Positions 5,754 to 13,330 of a stretch of DNA of 13,912 nt are shown in pieces; positions within the stretch are counted from its first letter, which is position 1; each line of letters opens with the position of its first letter. Under the pieces are notes generated by a model that saw only the letters and a program-made list of their open reading frames with translations, searched no databases and was not told where the DNA came from. Source of the DNA: Firmicutes bacterium CAG:95 (GTDB taxonomy: Bacteria; Bacillota; Clostridia; Lachnospirales; Lachnospiraceae); assembly GCA_000438155.1 (NCBI GenBank), contig FR902954.1:70899-84810 (forward strand), in the 5' to 3' direction. Made by a program: the position numbers and the translations under genes.

Positions 5754-8384
5754 ATGATAAAATGGGTTTACTTATTTAAGGAAGGAAGCGCTGACATGAG
5801 AAATCTGCTCGGCGGCAAGGGTGCAAATCTTGCAGAGATGACCAACATCGGCCTTCCTGTACCGCAGGGATTCACAATTACGACAGAGGCCTGCACACAG
5901 TACTATGAGGATGGACGCGAGATCAATGAAGAGATCCGTGCACAGATTGATGAGTACATAGGAAAGATGGAAGAGATTACCGGTAAGAAGTTTGGAGATA
6001 AGAAGAACCCGCTGCTCGTATCCGTGCGTTCCGGAGCACGTGCTTCCATGCCGGGTATGATGGACACCATCCTGAATCTTGGTCTGAATGAAGAGGTAGT
6101 GAATGCCATTGCAGAGATGTCCGGCAATTCCCGTTGGGCATGGGACTGCTACCGGAGATTTATCCAGATGTATTCCGACGTTGTTATGGAGGTCGGCAAG
6201 AAGTATTTTGAAGAGCTGATTGATGAAATGAAAGAAAAGCGCGGCGTGAAGCAGGACGTTGAGCTTACGACAGAAGATCTTAAGGAGCTGGCAGCACAGT
6301 TTAAGGCAGAATACAAAGAGAAGATCGGTGAGGATTTTCCGGATGATCCGAAGGAACAGCTCATGGGAGCAATCAAAGCCGTATTCCGTTCCTGGGACAA
6401 CCCTCGTGCGAATGTGTACCGTCGTGACAACGACATCCCGTATTCCTGGGGAACTGCAGTGAATGTACAGTCCATGGCATTTGGTAATATGGGTGATGAC
6501 TGCGGTACAGGTGTTGCATTTACCCGTGATCCTGCAACCGGGGAAAAGGGACTCTTTGGCGAATTTTTAACGAATGCACAGGGTGAGGACGTTGTGGCAG
6601 GTGTCCGTACTCCGATGAAGATTGCGGAGATGGAGCAGAAGTTCCCGGAAGCGTTCAAACAGTTTACCGAGGTATGCCAGACCTTAGAGAAGCATTACAG
6701 AGATATGCAGGATATGGAATTTACCGTAGAGCATGGAAAGCTTTATATGCTGCAGACACGTAATGGTAAGAGAACCGCACAGGCTGCACTTAAGATTGCC
6801 TGTGATCTTGTAGATGAAGGTATGAGAACAGAGGAAGAGGCCGTTGCCATGATTGATCCCCGTAACCTGGATACTTTATTGCATCCGCAGTTTGATGCGG
6901 CTGCATTAAAGGCCGCTACCCCGGTTGGAAAGGGACTTGGAGCATCTCCCGGTGCTGCATGCGGTAAGATTGTTTTCTCCGCAGAAGATGCAGAGAACTG
7001 GGCAGGCAGGGGTGAGAAGGTTGTTTTAGTCCGTCTTGAAACCTCTCCCGAAGACATTACCGGTATGAAAGTATCTCAGGGAATCCTTACGGTACGTGGC
7101 GGTATGACAAGCCATGCAGCCGTTGTTGCCCGTGGCATGGGAACCTGCTGTGTTTCCGGCTGTGGTGACATTGTGATGGATGAAGCCAATAAGACCTTTA
7201 CCTTAGGCGGAAAGGAATTCCATGAAGGAGATTATCTTTCCATTGATGGCACAACAGGAAAGATTTATGATGGACAGATTAAGACGGTAGATGCAAAGAT
7301 CGCCGGAGAGTTCGGACGTGTTATGGCATGGGCAGACAAGTACCGCAGGTTAAAGGTTCGTACCAACGCCGATACTCCCCATGATGCAAGAAGAGCAAGA
7401 GAGCTTGGGGCAGAGGGAATCGGACTTTGCCGTACGGAGCATATGTTCTTCGAGGAAGACCGTATTGCAGCATTCCGTGAAATGATCTGTTCCGATACCG
7501 TAGAAGAAAGAGAAGCTGCACTCGAAAAGATTCTTCCTTATCAGCAGGGAGACTTCAAGGAGCTTTATGAAGCACTTGAAGGGAATCCGGTAACCATCCG
7601 TTTCCTGGATCCTCCGCTTCATGAGTTCGTTCCGACCGAGGAAGCAGATATTGAGAAGCTTGCGAAGGTGAAGAATAAGAGTGTTCATGAAATCAAGGCT
7701 ATGATCGACAGCCTGCATGAATTCAACCCGATGATGGGACACAGAGGATGCCGTCTGGCAGTTACTTATCCGGAAATTGCCAAGATGCAGACCAAGGCTG
7801 TGATCCGTGCAGCAATCGAGGTTAAGAAGGCGCATCCGGACTGGAACCTGAAGCCGGAAATTATGATTCCGCTTGTTGGAGATGTAAAGGAATTTGACTT
7901 CGTTAAGAAGATTGTTGTAGAAACCGCAGATGCAGAAATCAAGGCAGCGGGAGTTACCATGGAGTACGAAGTAGGTACGATGATTGAGATTCCACGTGCG
8001 GCACTTACTGCAGATGCAATTGCAAAGGATGCAGATTTCTTCTGCTTCGGTACGAATGACCTGACACAGATGACCTATGGATTCTCCCGTGATGATGCAA
8101 GCAAGTTCTTAGGTGGATACTATGACACCAAGATCTTTGAATATGATCCGTTTATCAAGCTTGACCAGATTGGTGTTGGTAAGTTAATGGAAATGGCGAT
8201 CCAGCTTGGCAGACCGGCTAATCCGAAGCTTCATATCGGTATCTGTGGTGAGCACGGCGGAGATCCCTCTTCTGTAGAATTCTGCCACAGGATCGGTCTG
8301 GATTATGTATCCTGCTCACCGTTCCGTGTGCCGATTGCAAGACTGGCAGCAGCACAGGCAGCTATCGCCAATGGAGGAAAGTAG
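5754..8384 (+). CDS. ppdK: Pyruvate, phosphate dikinase
   Basis: Full-length cytosolic PPDK (876 residues), interconverting ATP + phosphate + pyruvate with AMP + pyrophosphate + PEP; in clostridia it usually serves PPi-linked glycolysis. N-terminal nucleotide-binding domain: GGKGANLAEM (20-29), LLVSVRSGARASMPGMMDT (87-105) and LQTRNGKRTAQAA closing that domain. The phosphohistidine domain carries GGMTSHAAVVARGMG with catalytic H454. The C-terminal PEP/pyruvate barrel carries GICGEHGGDPSSVEFC with catalytic C831, and ends in CSPFRVPIARLAAAQAA. Spacing agrees with the Clostridium symbiosum enzyme (H455, C831 from memory). AAGGAG lies 8 bases before the ATG and the MIKWVY start is family-like. 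Oddity: its 3' end, with the DNA just after it, recurs as a diverged copy at 13822-13912. Confidence 0.97.
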   Translation: MIKWVYLFKEGSADMRNLLGGKGANLAEMTNIGLPVPQGFTITTEACTQYYEDGREINEEIRAQIDEYIGKMEEITGKKFGDKKNPLLVSVRSGARASMPGMMDTILNLGLNEEVVNAIAEMSGNSRWAWDCYRRFIQMYSDVVMEVGKKYFEELIDEMKEKRGVKQDVELTTEDLKELAAQFKAEYKEKIGEDFPDDPKEQLMGAIKAVFRSWDNPRANVYRRDNDIPYSWGTAVNVQSMAFGNMGDDCGTGVAFTRDPATGEKGLFGEFLTNAQGEDVVAGVRTPMKIAEMEQKFPEAFKQFTEVCQTLEKHYRDMQDMEFTVEHGKLYMLQTRNGKRTAQAALKIACDLVDEGMRTEEEAVAMIDPRNLDTLLHPQFDAAALKAATPVGKGLGASPGAACGKIVFSAEDAENWAGRGEKVVLVRLETSPEDITGMKVSQGILTVRGGMTSHAAVVARGMGTCCVSGCGDIVMDEANKTFTLGGKEFHEGDYLSIDGTTGKIYDGQIKTVDAKIAGEFGRVMAWADKYRRLKVRTNADTPHDARRARELGAEGIGLCRTEHMFFEEDRIAAFREMICSDTVEEREAALEKILPYQQGDFKELYEALEGNPVTIRFLDPPLHEFVPTEEADIEKLAKVKNKSVHEIKAMIDSLHEFNPMMGHRGCRLAVTYPEIAKMQTKAVIRAAIEVKKAHPDWNLKPEIMIPLVGDVKEFDFVKKIVVETADAEIKAAGVTMEYEVGTMIEIPRAALTADAIAKDADFFCFGTNDLTQMTYGFSRDDASKFLGGYYDTKIFEYDPFIKLDQIGVGKLMEMAIQLGRPANPKLHIGICGEHGGDPSSVEFCHRIGLDYVSCSPFRVPIARLAAAQAAIANGGK

Positions 8385-8448
8385 AAGATAACCGCAAATA
8401 CATGTATTTCACAACATTCGTGATTACGAGGGAAGATGTGAATGATTA
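8355..8448 (+). repeat. Imperfect direct repeat, copy A (ppdK 3' end plus downstream)
   Basis: The last ten codons of ppdK (QAAIANGGK and stop) and about 64 further bases align with 13822-13912. By eye about 19 mismatches and one 3-base gap occur over roughly 91 columns. The ppdK part differs mainly at third codon positions. Confidence 0.8.
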
Positions 8449-8518
8449 TATGTCACACCACCCGGAGTATACTAAAGCGAACCGATTTAAAGATATTATT
8501 TGCAAAATCTATATATAA
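8384..8518 (+). pseudogene. Start-less coding remnant after ppdK, unrecognised family
   Basis: In the -1 frame relative to ppdK, the sequence stays open from inside ppdK to the stop at 8516-8518 and reads EDNRKYMYFTTFVITRED, then VNDYMSHHPEYTKANR. Its first 20 or so codons match the copy at the right edge (EERKYFYFTTLIVTRDDVNE), with changes mostly at third codon positions, so this frame has been under protein-level selection somewhere. There is no start codon with a ribosome binding site; the only in-frame ATGs are internal. It could be the truncated head of a lost gene, a fusion partner, or a frameshift extension of ppdK. I do not recognise the family. Confidence 0.4.
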
Positions 8519-8521
8519 CTC

Positions 8522-8553
8522 GAAAGGGAAGCATTTTTGCTTCCCTTTCCTTA
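8522..8553 (+). terminator. Probable rho-independent terminator after ppdK
   Basis: An 11-bp perfect stem, GAAAGGGAAGC (8522-8532) with GCTTCCCTTTC (8539-8549), closes on the loop ATTTTT and is followed by CTT. The T-rich tail is partly inside the stem, so strength is uncertain. It is the first strong hairpin after ppdK. Confidence 0.7.
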
Positions 8554-8585
8554 TATCTCAATTAGGGCTAAATCCTAAAAGCTAT

Positions 8586-8645
8586 AGCATTTATAATAGG
8601 GCAGAGGAAATTATTCTGTCGGAAATAATTTATAACTTGGCATGA
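8586..8645 (+). pseudogene. C-terminal remnant resembling transposon protein TnpV
   Basis: The codons at 8586-8645 read SIYNRAEEIILSEIIYNLA and stop. This resembles the conserved C-terminus of TnpV, a small protein carried by Firmicutes transposons (typical ending like MNNIR..AEEIILNELIY, from memory). Nothing upstream matches the rest of TnpV; the preceding bases form the ppdK terminator. It is therefore at most a short relic. It suggests that mobile DNA once entered between ppdK and the toxin-antitoxin pair. Confidence 0.45.
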
Positions 8646-8671
8646 ACTGTTGCAAATTACGGAAAAAGACA

Positions 8672-8700
8672 TTGACTTTTGATAACAAATAAGTTATCAT
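8672..8700 (+). promoter_or_regulatory. Toxin-antitoxin promoter with an inverted-repeat operator
   Basis: TTGACT (8672-8677), a 17-base spacer and TATCAT (8695-8700) form a good sigma-A promoter 20 bases before the toxin ATG. An inverted repeat TGATAAC-N6-GTTATCA (8680-8699) covers most of the spacer and the -10. This is the expected site for repression by the HigA-like protein (inference). Confidence 0.7.
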
Positions 8701-8720
8701 GAAAGAAAAAGAGGTTTGAT

Positions 8721-9087
8721 ATGTTCGATATACAGTTTTATAAAGACAAAAATGGTAAGTCAGAGATTATTGATTATCTCGATGATTTACAGGTAAAGGC
8801 ACAGACAAGCAAAGATGCAAAGATAAACAGAGAGAAGATTCTGACCTACTTAAAGGCACTTGAGAAATATGGTACAAGAATAGGAAGTCCTATTGTAAAG
8901 CATATTGATGGTAGTATATGGGAACTTCGACCACTGAAAAACAGGATATTCTTTTTTTTACTGGAAGGATAATAAATTTGTAATGCTGCATTACTATATC
9001 AAAAAGACACAGAAAGCACCAGTGAAGGAAATTGATAGAGCACGCAAAAACCTAAAGGACTTTTTGGAAAGGAATGATGAATCATGA
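8721..9087 (+). pseudogene. higB: HigB/Gp49-like toxin, frameshifted in a T8 run
   Basis: This matches the HigB (phage Gp49-like, RelE superfamily) toxins, which are ribosome-dependent mRNA interferases. The first 79 residues carry FDIQFYKDKNGKSE, KTSKDA-like TSKDAKI, YGTRIGSPIVKHI and IWELRPLKNRIFFF. The frame then stops at 8972 after 83 residues. The family's missing C-terminus, YWKDNKFVMLHYYIKKTQKAP through EIDRARKNLKDFLER, continues in the +1 frame to a stop at 9085-9087. Removing one T from the run at 8952-8959 would give a normal protein of about 121 residues. AGAGGT lies 7 bases before the ATG. The restored stop overlaps the antitoxin start in ATGA. The frameshift may be a real inactivating or phase-variable change, or a homopolymer sequencing error. 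Confidence 0.88.
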
Positions 9088-9368
9088 AAGAAATTAACAC
9101 TTTTGCAGATTATATGGCTGATGAAAGTCGTGTTACACCAGAAGAAAGAAGAAAGATTGATTTTGAAGTGGAACTGATTGGAAAAATGATCGAAGCCAGA
9201 GAAAAGAAAGGCTATTCTCAGAGAGAGCTTGCAGAATTAAGCGGAGTAAAACAGCCAGCTATTGCAAGAATGGAAAGCCTGAAATCCACACCGCAGATTG
9301 ATACTCTGCTGAAAATTCTTGCTCCATTGGGGTATACCTTATCCATAACACCGATTAAAGGGAAATAA
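9084..9368 (+). CDS. higA: HigA-like XRE antitoxin
   Basis: A 94-residue XRE-family DNA-binding protein, second gene of the toxin-antitoxin pair. Residues about 32-86 form the helix-turn-helix: MIEAREKKGYSQRELAELSG, then VKQPAIARMES with a recognition-helix pattern, then TPQIDTLLKILAPLGY. The N-terminal acidic region (TFADYMADESRVTPEER) is a plausible toxin-contact segment. The ATG overlaps the restored toxin stop by ATGA, implying translational coupling, and AAAGGA lies upstream within the toxin gene. It is expected to neutralise the HigB-like protein and to repress the promoter at 8672-8700. The gene is intact even though the toxin frame is broken. Confidence 0.9.
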   Translation: MKEINTFADYMADESRVTPEERRKIDFEVELIGKMIEAREKKGYSQRELAELSGVKQPAIARMESLKSTPQIDTLLKILAPLGYTLSITPIKGK

Positions 9369-9416
9369 CACCCAATAAAACAACTGAATATTTTGTGACA
9401 GCATTAACAGTCATAC

Positions 9417-9454
9417 AAAAAGCCATTCTTTTGAAAATAAAGAGTGGCTTTTTT
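9417..9454. terminator. Bidirectional terminator between convergent genes
   Basis: AAAAAGCCA (9417-9425) pairs with TGGCTTTTT (9445-9453). A T-G pair and TCTTT/AAAGA extend the stem to about 15 bp around the loop TGAAAAT. It has T-runs on both strands and can end both the higA transcript and the minus-strand gene at 9462. Confidence 0.85.
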
Positions 9455-9461
9455 CGTGCCG

Positions 9462-10190
9462 TTAGTTATATTTTTTGCCTTTACCACGCCGACTCGCACC
9501 TTTGCGGAGCAAATTGGATTTATTGGCTATTTTAATCAGCCAAGCCTTTTCTTCCTCTGTCAGACGAGAGTAATTCAGATGGGTTTGCTGACAGAAAATC
9601 ATTAAAAGCTTATCTACATCACTACCTTCAAATTCAGCTACTTTTTTTAGCTGTTTCTTTATATCGGCGGTAACAGGCTGCTCTGGAGCACTGGTAATGT
9701 CACTGCTGTGTTTGTCACGAAGTTCAGTAACTATGGTGTCAATATCAGCGTGTATCAGATGCGAAAAATAGGTTTCTTCGATAATGTGGGCAGATTTCAG
9801 GGTGTGCATGGTGGAATCTTCTTCCGCAGGATGATATTTCGATATGATTTCTTCTCGTGCAGTATCTACCCAGACATTCATATTATGTATCTGCATGGTG
9901 GCGAATTTATCAACATACAGTTTGATGTCTGCCATTAAGTTTATAAATTCCGGATGGGTAATCAGTTCACAAAGTAATCTGTGATTGAAATTACCATTTT
10001 TCAGCGTTGAGATAGTTTTATCGTCCAGATGAAGTTCAAACAGTTCAGTATTAACATGGGCAACATTTGTCTTTGCACAGGGGCAAGATGTAAATCCAGA
10101 TATTGCAAAAGATATAAAGAAGGTATATGTATTGTAAGAGGAAGAGCCGGAGGTAACAATGACAGGGTTAACCGTGACACCGCCGACCAA
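9462..10190 (-). CDS. Unrecognised protein, probably 5'-truncated
   Basis: The frame is open for 242 codons, but only about the last 200 (from near NVAHVNTELFELHLDD) look protein-like. The first 35-40 are antisense to the Ig-like fragment, and the frame-opening codon is TTG without a ribosome binding site. The first in-frame ATG is at 9935 (MADIKLYVDKF), also inside apparently conserved-looking sequence. The real N-terminus therefore seems lost near 10020-10100. The body is helical and charged, contains MQIHNMNVWVDTAREEI, and ends in a basic tail (GASRRGKGKKYN). No membrane segments or catalytic motifs are evident. The neighbouring TnpV-like remnant makes a transposon accessory protein plausible, but I cannot name the family. 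Confidence 0.5.
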   Translation of the reverse strand: MVGGVTVNPVIVTSGSSSYNTYTFFISFAISGFTSCPCAKTNVAHVNTELFELHLDDKTISTLKNGNFNHRLLCELITHPEFINLMADIKLYVDKFATMQIHNMNVWVDTAREEIISKYHPAEEDSTMHTLKSAHIIEETYFSHLIHADIDTIVTELRDKHSSDITSAPEQPVTADIKKQLKKVAEFEGSDVDKLLMIFCQQTHLNYSRLTEEEKAWLIKIANKSNLLRKGASRRGKGKKYN

Positions 10191-10431
10191 AACAGTCTAT
10201 GCTGCGGGAGAAGAGCTGGATACCACGGGAATGAAAGTGGAAGCCAAGTACAGTGACAATACAACAAAAGAATTGACTGAAGAAGAGTATATGTTGTCTA
10301 CCTACTCTTACAAGCTGTCCTTTGAAATGTTCCAGTACAGTAAAGGGTCAGCGGTTGCGAACGTGCTGCTGGTAATCCTGATGATCGTGGGCGTATTCTA
10401 TCTGAGAGCAACAAAGGAGGAGAATGAATAA
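10159..10431 (+). pseudogene. Chimera: Ig-like domain fragment fused to permease tail
   Basis: This 90-codon frame joins two unrelated pieces. Codons 1-46 read MTGLTVTPPTKTVYAAGEEL, then DTTGMKVEAKYSDNTTKEL, the pattern of bacterial Ig-like group 3 (Big_3) domains of surface proteins. From about codon 47 (near 10297) it reads STYSYKLSFEMFQYSKGSAV, a hydrophobic helix and a short charged end. That is the C-terminal transmembrane tail of a MalF/UgpA-type sugar ABC permease. In the same frame upstream, the reading is open until a TAA at 10135-10137, and EEEPEVT precedes the ATG, so the Ig part was probably longer. GGAGGT before the ATG may allow expression. The join indicates a deletion that removed the rest of the surface protein, the binding protein and most of permease 1, or an assembly chimera. 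Confidence 0.7.
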
Positions 10432-11279
10432 TGGATGAAGAGAAGAGATTAAGTGTAAAGAAAAATGTGATCTTTTGTGTTATTGCAGTTTTGATTGCAT
10501 GTATACTTCTATTTCCTTTATATTGGACACTTATTACATCACTGAAGACAGAGACAGAAATATTTCAGAATCCGCCGACATTTTTTCCCCATGTGGTAAA
10601 TACAAAGTCTTACGCGGCACAGGTGAAAACAGGCGATTTCAATATGTTTAAATCTTTCGCAAACAGTATGATCATCTCTCTGGGTGCGATGGCGATTGCC
10701 GTGATCCTTGCGGTGCCTGCGTCATATGGAATTGCGAAATATAGATTCAGGGGAAGAAAAGCCATGTTGCTCACATTCCTTGTCACACAGATGCTTCCGG
10801 TATCCGTACTCCTGACACCACTGTTTATGCTGTTTAAAAATATACACCTTTACAATACATGGGGCTCCGCAATCCTTGCAGATGCGACGATTGGTATCCC
10901 GTTTTCCATTTTGATCCTGAAGAACTATTTTGCTTCTATACCAAAAGATATGGAAGAGGCGGCATATATAGACGGCTGTAACCGTTTTACGGCATTTATC
11001 CGCATCCTCCTGCCTATCGCTAAGCCGGGTGTGATGGTCTGTGCGATCTTTTCTTTCCTGTATGCGTGGGGAGATCTGGCTTATGGAATGACTTTTATTA
11101 TTGATCAGCAGAGCAGACCGATTACGGCGGGAATTTTTAACTTTATGGGACAGTACGGTACAAAATGGAGTTATCTGACCGCGTTTGCCGTTGTCACGAT
11201 TATCCCTGTGCTGCTCATCTTCATTTTTATGCAGAAATATATTGTAGGCGGAATGACCAGCGGCGCGGTTAAAGGTTAG
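10431..11279 (+). CDS. Sugar ABC transporter permease, MalG type
   Basis: A 282-residue inner-membrane permease of the MalG/UgpE family (binding-protein-dependent carbohydrate importers, CUT1 class). Six hydrophobic segments are visible, beginning at about 12-32. The EAA loop that docks on the ATPase is EEAAYIDGCNRFTAFI followed by RILLPIAKPG (175-200). The start overlaps the stop of the chimeric permease-1 tail by one base (TAATG), the usual coupling of paired permease genes, and AAGGAGGAG lies before it. The gene appears intact, but its partner permease survives only as a tail and no solute-binding protein is present here, so a working transporter from this locus alone is unlikely. The GH31 gene downstream points to an alpha-linked oligosaccharide as the original substrate. 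Confidence 0.92.
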   Translation: MDEEKRLSVKKNVIFCVIAVLIACILLFPLYWTLITSLKTETEIFQNPPTFFPHVVNTKSYAAQVKTGDFNMFKSFANSMIISLGAMAIAVILAVPASYGIAKYRFRGRKAMLLTFLVTQMLPVSVLLTPLFMLFKNIHLYNTWGSAILADATIGIPFSILILKNYFASIPKDMEEAAYIDGCNRFTAFIRILLPIAKPGVMVCAIFSFLYAWGDLAYGMTFIIDQQSRPITAGIFNFMGQYGTKWSYLTAFAVVTIIPVLLIFIFMQKYIVGGMTSGAVKG

Positions 11280-11306
11280 GCTTCCTATTTTCGGAAAGGA
11301 GAGACT

Positions 11307-13310
11307 ATGTTACGAATAGAAAACAATAAGATCATATTTCATTATGACGCGGAAGAACTGTGGATTGAAGGCTGGGGCGAGAGTGGACTGAGAGTCCGCG
11401 CCACAAAGAACGCACAGATGCCGGATGAAAATTGGGTATTGGATCCGTCAGACAGGACTGACGCGGAGACAGAACAGACAGACAAAGGGGCGTGGATCCG
11501 TAACGGAAAAGCAGAACTCTTTATCACAAACGGCGGAAAGATTACTGTCTATGACAAAAGCGGGAATCTCCTCATGGAAGAGTATTGGAGAAACCGCCGT
11601 GATGTGACAGATAAAAAGTGCAGTGCCATTGAGGTTGAGGCGAGAGAATTCTGCCCCAATATCGGCGGCGACTACCATCTGACTATGCGCTGGGAATCGC
11701 TGGATAAGAATGAAAAGTTATTCGGTATGGGACAATATCAGCAGCCCTATCTTGACCTGAAAGGTCTTGATCTGGAACTGGCGCACAGAAATTCGCAGGC
11801 AAGCGTTCCCTTCCTCATTTCCTCGAAGGGGTACGGTCTTCTGTGGAATAACCCGGGAATCGGAAGGGCTGTTTTGGGCAAAAATATTATAAGTTTTGAA
11901 GCCTTTGGCACAAAGGCGTTGGACTATTGGATCACAGTGGGGGATACACCGGCTGAAATTGAGGAAAATTACGCGAAAGTTACTGGAACAGTTCCCATGA
12001 TGCCGGAATATGGCATGGGGTTCTGGCAGTGTAAGCTTCGCTATCAGACACAGGAAGAACTGCTCGAGGTTGCACGTGAATATAAGCGCCGCGGCCTTCC
12101 GCTTGATGTGATCGTTATTGACTTTTTTCACTGGCCGAAGCAGGGAGAGTGGAAATTTGATCCGGTCTACTGGCCGGATCCGGATGCGATGGTAAAAGAA
12201 TTGAAAGAAATGGGCGTGGAGCTCATGGTATCTATTTGGCCCACAGTAGACCGTAAGTCTGAAAATTATGAGGAGATGTTGGAAAAAGGTTATCTGATCC
12301 GTACAGAGAGAGGATTTCGTGTAGGTCTTGACTTTGAAGGCGCGACTATCCACTATGACGCGACAAATCCGGAGGCAAGGGCATACGTGTGGGAGAAGGC
12401 AAAAAAGAATTATTACGATAAAGGCATTAAGATATTCTGGCTGGATGAGGCAGAGCCGGAGTACACTGCGTATGACTTTGACAATTACAGATATTACAAG
12501 GGGACAGATCTCGAGATTGGAAATATCTATCCGGTGGATTACGCAAGAACCTTCTACGAAGGGATGGAGATGGAAGGGCAGGAGAACATCATCAATCTGC
12601 TCCGCTGCGCGTGGGCGGGAAGCCAGAAGTACGGCGCCCTGGTGTGGTCTGGAGATATTGCATCCAGCTTTGACAGCATGAGAAATCAGCTTGCAGCAGG
12701 ATTAAATATGGGACTTGCAGGCATTCCCTGGTGGACAACAGATATCGGCGGTTTTCATGGCGGAGATCCCAATGATCCGGCTTTCAGAGAATTATTTATA
12801 AGATGGTTCCAGTGGGGGGCTTTCTGCCCGGTCATGCGTCTTCACGGAGACCGTGAGCCGAGACAGCCCCAGTATGGAACAACAGGCGGCGCGACTTGTT
12901 GTTCCGGCGCGGCAAATGAGGTATGGAGTTACGGAGAGAAAGTGTATGAGATCTGTAAGACGTATATAGAACTTAGAGAAAAACTTCGTCCTTATACACG
13001 AATGCTCATGCAGGAGGCTCATGAGAAAGGGACCCCTGTCATGCGTACTCTGTTCTATGAATACCCGGAAGATTTGTGTTGCTGGGATGTGGAAGACGAG
13101 TACTTGTACGGCTCAGACCTTCTCATTGCACCGATACTTGAAGCTGGCACACGGACGAGAAAGGTTTACCTGCCGAAAGGCGCGGTATGGGTGGACTGCA
13201 AAACAAGTTCGGAATATGATGGGGGACAGTGGGTTGAAGCAGACGCCCCGCTTGAGTGGATGCCTGTATTTATGAAAAAAGAAGCGATCCAGAATCTCAA
13301 ATTTTGCTGA
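11307..13310 (+). CDS. GH31 family alpha-glycosidase (glucosidase or xylosidase)
   Basis: A 667-residue glycoside hydrolase family 31 enzyme without a signal peptide, so cytoplasmic. An N-terminal beta-sandwich domain (about 1-220) precedes the TIM barrel, which starts near GFWQCKLRYQTQEELLEVA and LPLDVIVIDFFHWP. The catalytic nucleophile region is IFWLDEAEPE (nucleophile D380). The acid/base is WSGDIASSFDSM (D450). The barrel ends with GIPWWTTDIGGFHGG and PVMRLHGDREPR, followed by a C-terminal beta domain. All are GH31 hallmarks and the gene is full length. WLDEAEPE differs from the WNDMNEP form of many alpha-glucosidases; similar variants occur in alpha-xylosidase-like members, so an alpha-xyloside or unusual alpha-glucoside is possible. 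AAAGGAGAG precedes the ATG, 27 bp after the permease. Probable task: hydrolysis of the imported sugar. Confidence 0.94.
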   Translation: MLRIENNKIIFHYDAEELWIEGWGESGLRVRATKNAQMPDENWVLDPSDRTDAETEQTDKGAWIRNGKAELFITNGGKITVYDKSGNLLMEEYWRNRRDVTDKKCSAIEVEAREFCPNIGGDYHLTMRWESLDKNEKLFGMGQYQQPYLDLKGLDLELAHRNSQASVPFLISSKGYGLLWNNPGIGRAVLGKNIISFEAFGTKALDYWITVGDTPAEIEENYAKVTGTVPMMPEYGMGFWQCKLRYQTQEELLEVAREYKRRGLPLDVIVIDFFHWPKQGEWKFDPVYWPDPDAMVKELKEMGVELMVSIWPTVDRKSENYEEMLEKGYLIRTERGFRVGLDFEGATIHYDATNPEARAYVWEKAKKNYYDKGIKIFWLDEAEPEYTAYDFDNYRYYKGTDLEIGNIYPVDYARTFYEGMEMEGQENIINLLRCAWAGSQKYGALVWSGDIASSFDSMRNQLAAGLNMGLAGIPWWTTDIGGFHGGDPNDPAFRELFIRWFQWGAFCPVMRLHGDREPRQPQYGTTGGATCCSGAANEVWSYGEKVYEICKTYIELREKLRPYTRMLMQEAHEKGTPVMRTLFYEYPEDLCCWDVEDEYLYGSDLLIAPILEAGTRTRKVYLPKGAVWVDCKTSSEYDGGQWVEADAPLEWMPVFMKKEAIQNLKFC

Positions 13311-13330
13311 TTCGATTATGAAATTATTAT

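Noticed and set aside
7350..7835. 161-codon minus-strand frame inside ppdK
   Set aside because: It is a shadow frame created by ppdK codon bias, and the sense strand has intact PPDK motifs throughout.
8442..8585. Upstream part of a 67-codon frame that ends in the TnpV-like tail
   Set aside because: It runs through the ppdK terminator hairpin and the -1 frame remnant, and has no ribosome binding site. Only the last 19 codons look like protein.
10159..10190. TTG at 10190 as the real start of the minus-strand unknown gene
   Set aside because: There is no ribosome binding site, and the first codons are antisense to a recognisable Ig-like domain.
11718..12353. 211-codon minus-strand frame inside the GH31 gene
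   Set aside because: It is antisense to a full-length GH31 enzyme with its catalytic motifs; no independent signals support it.
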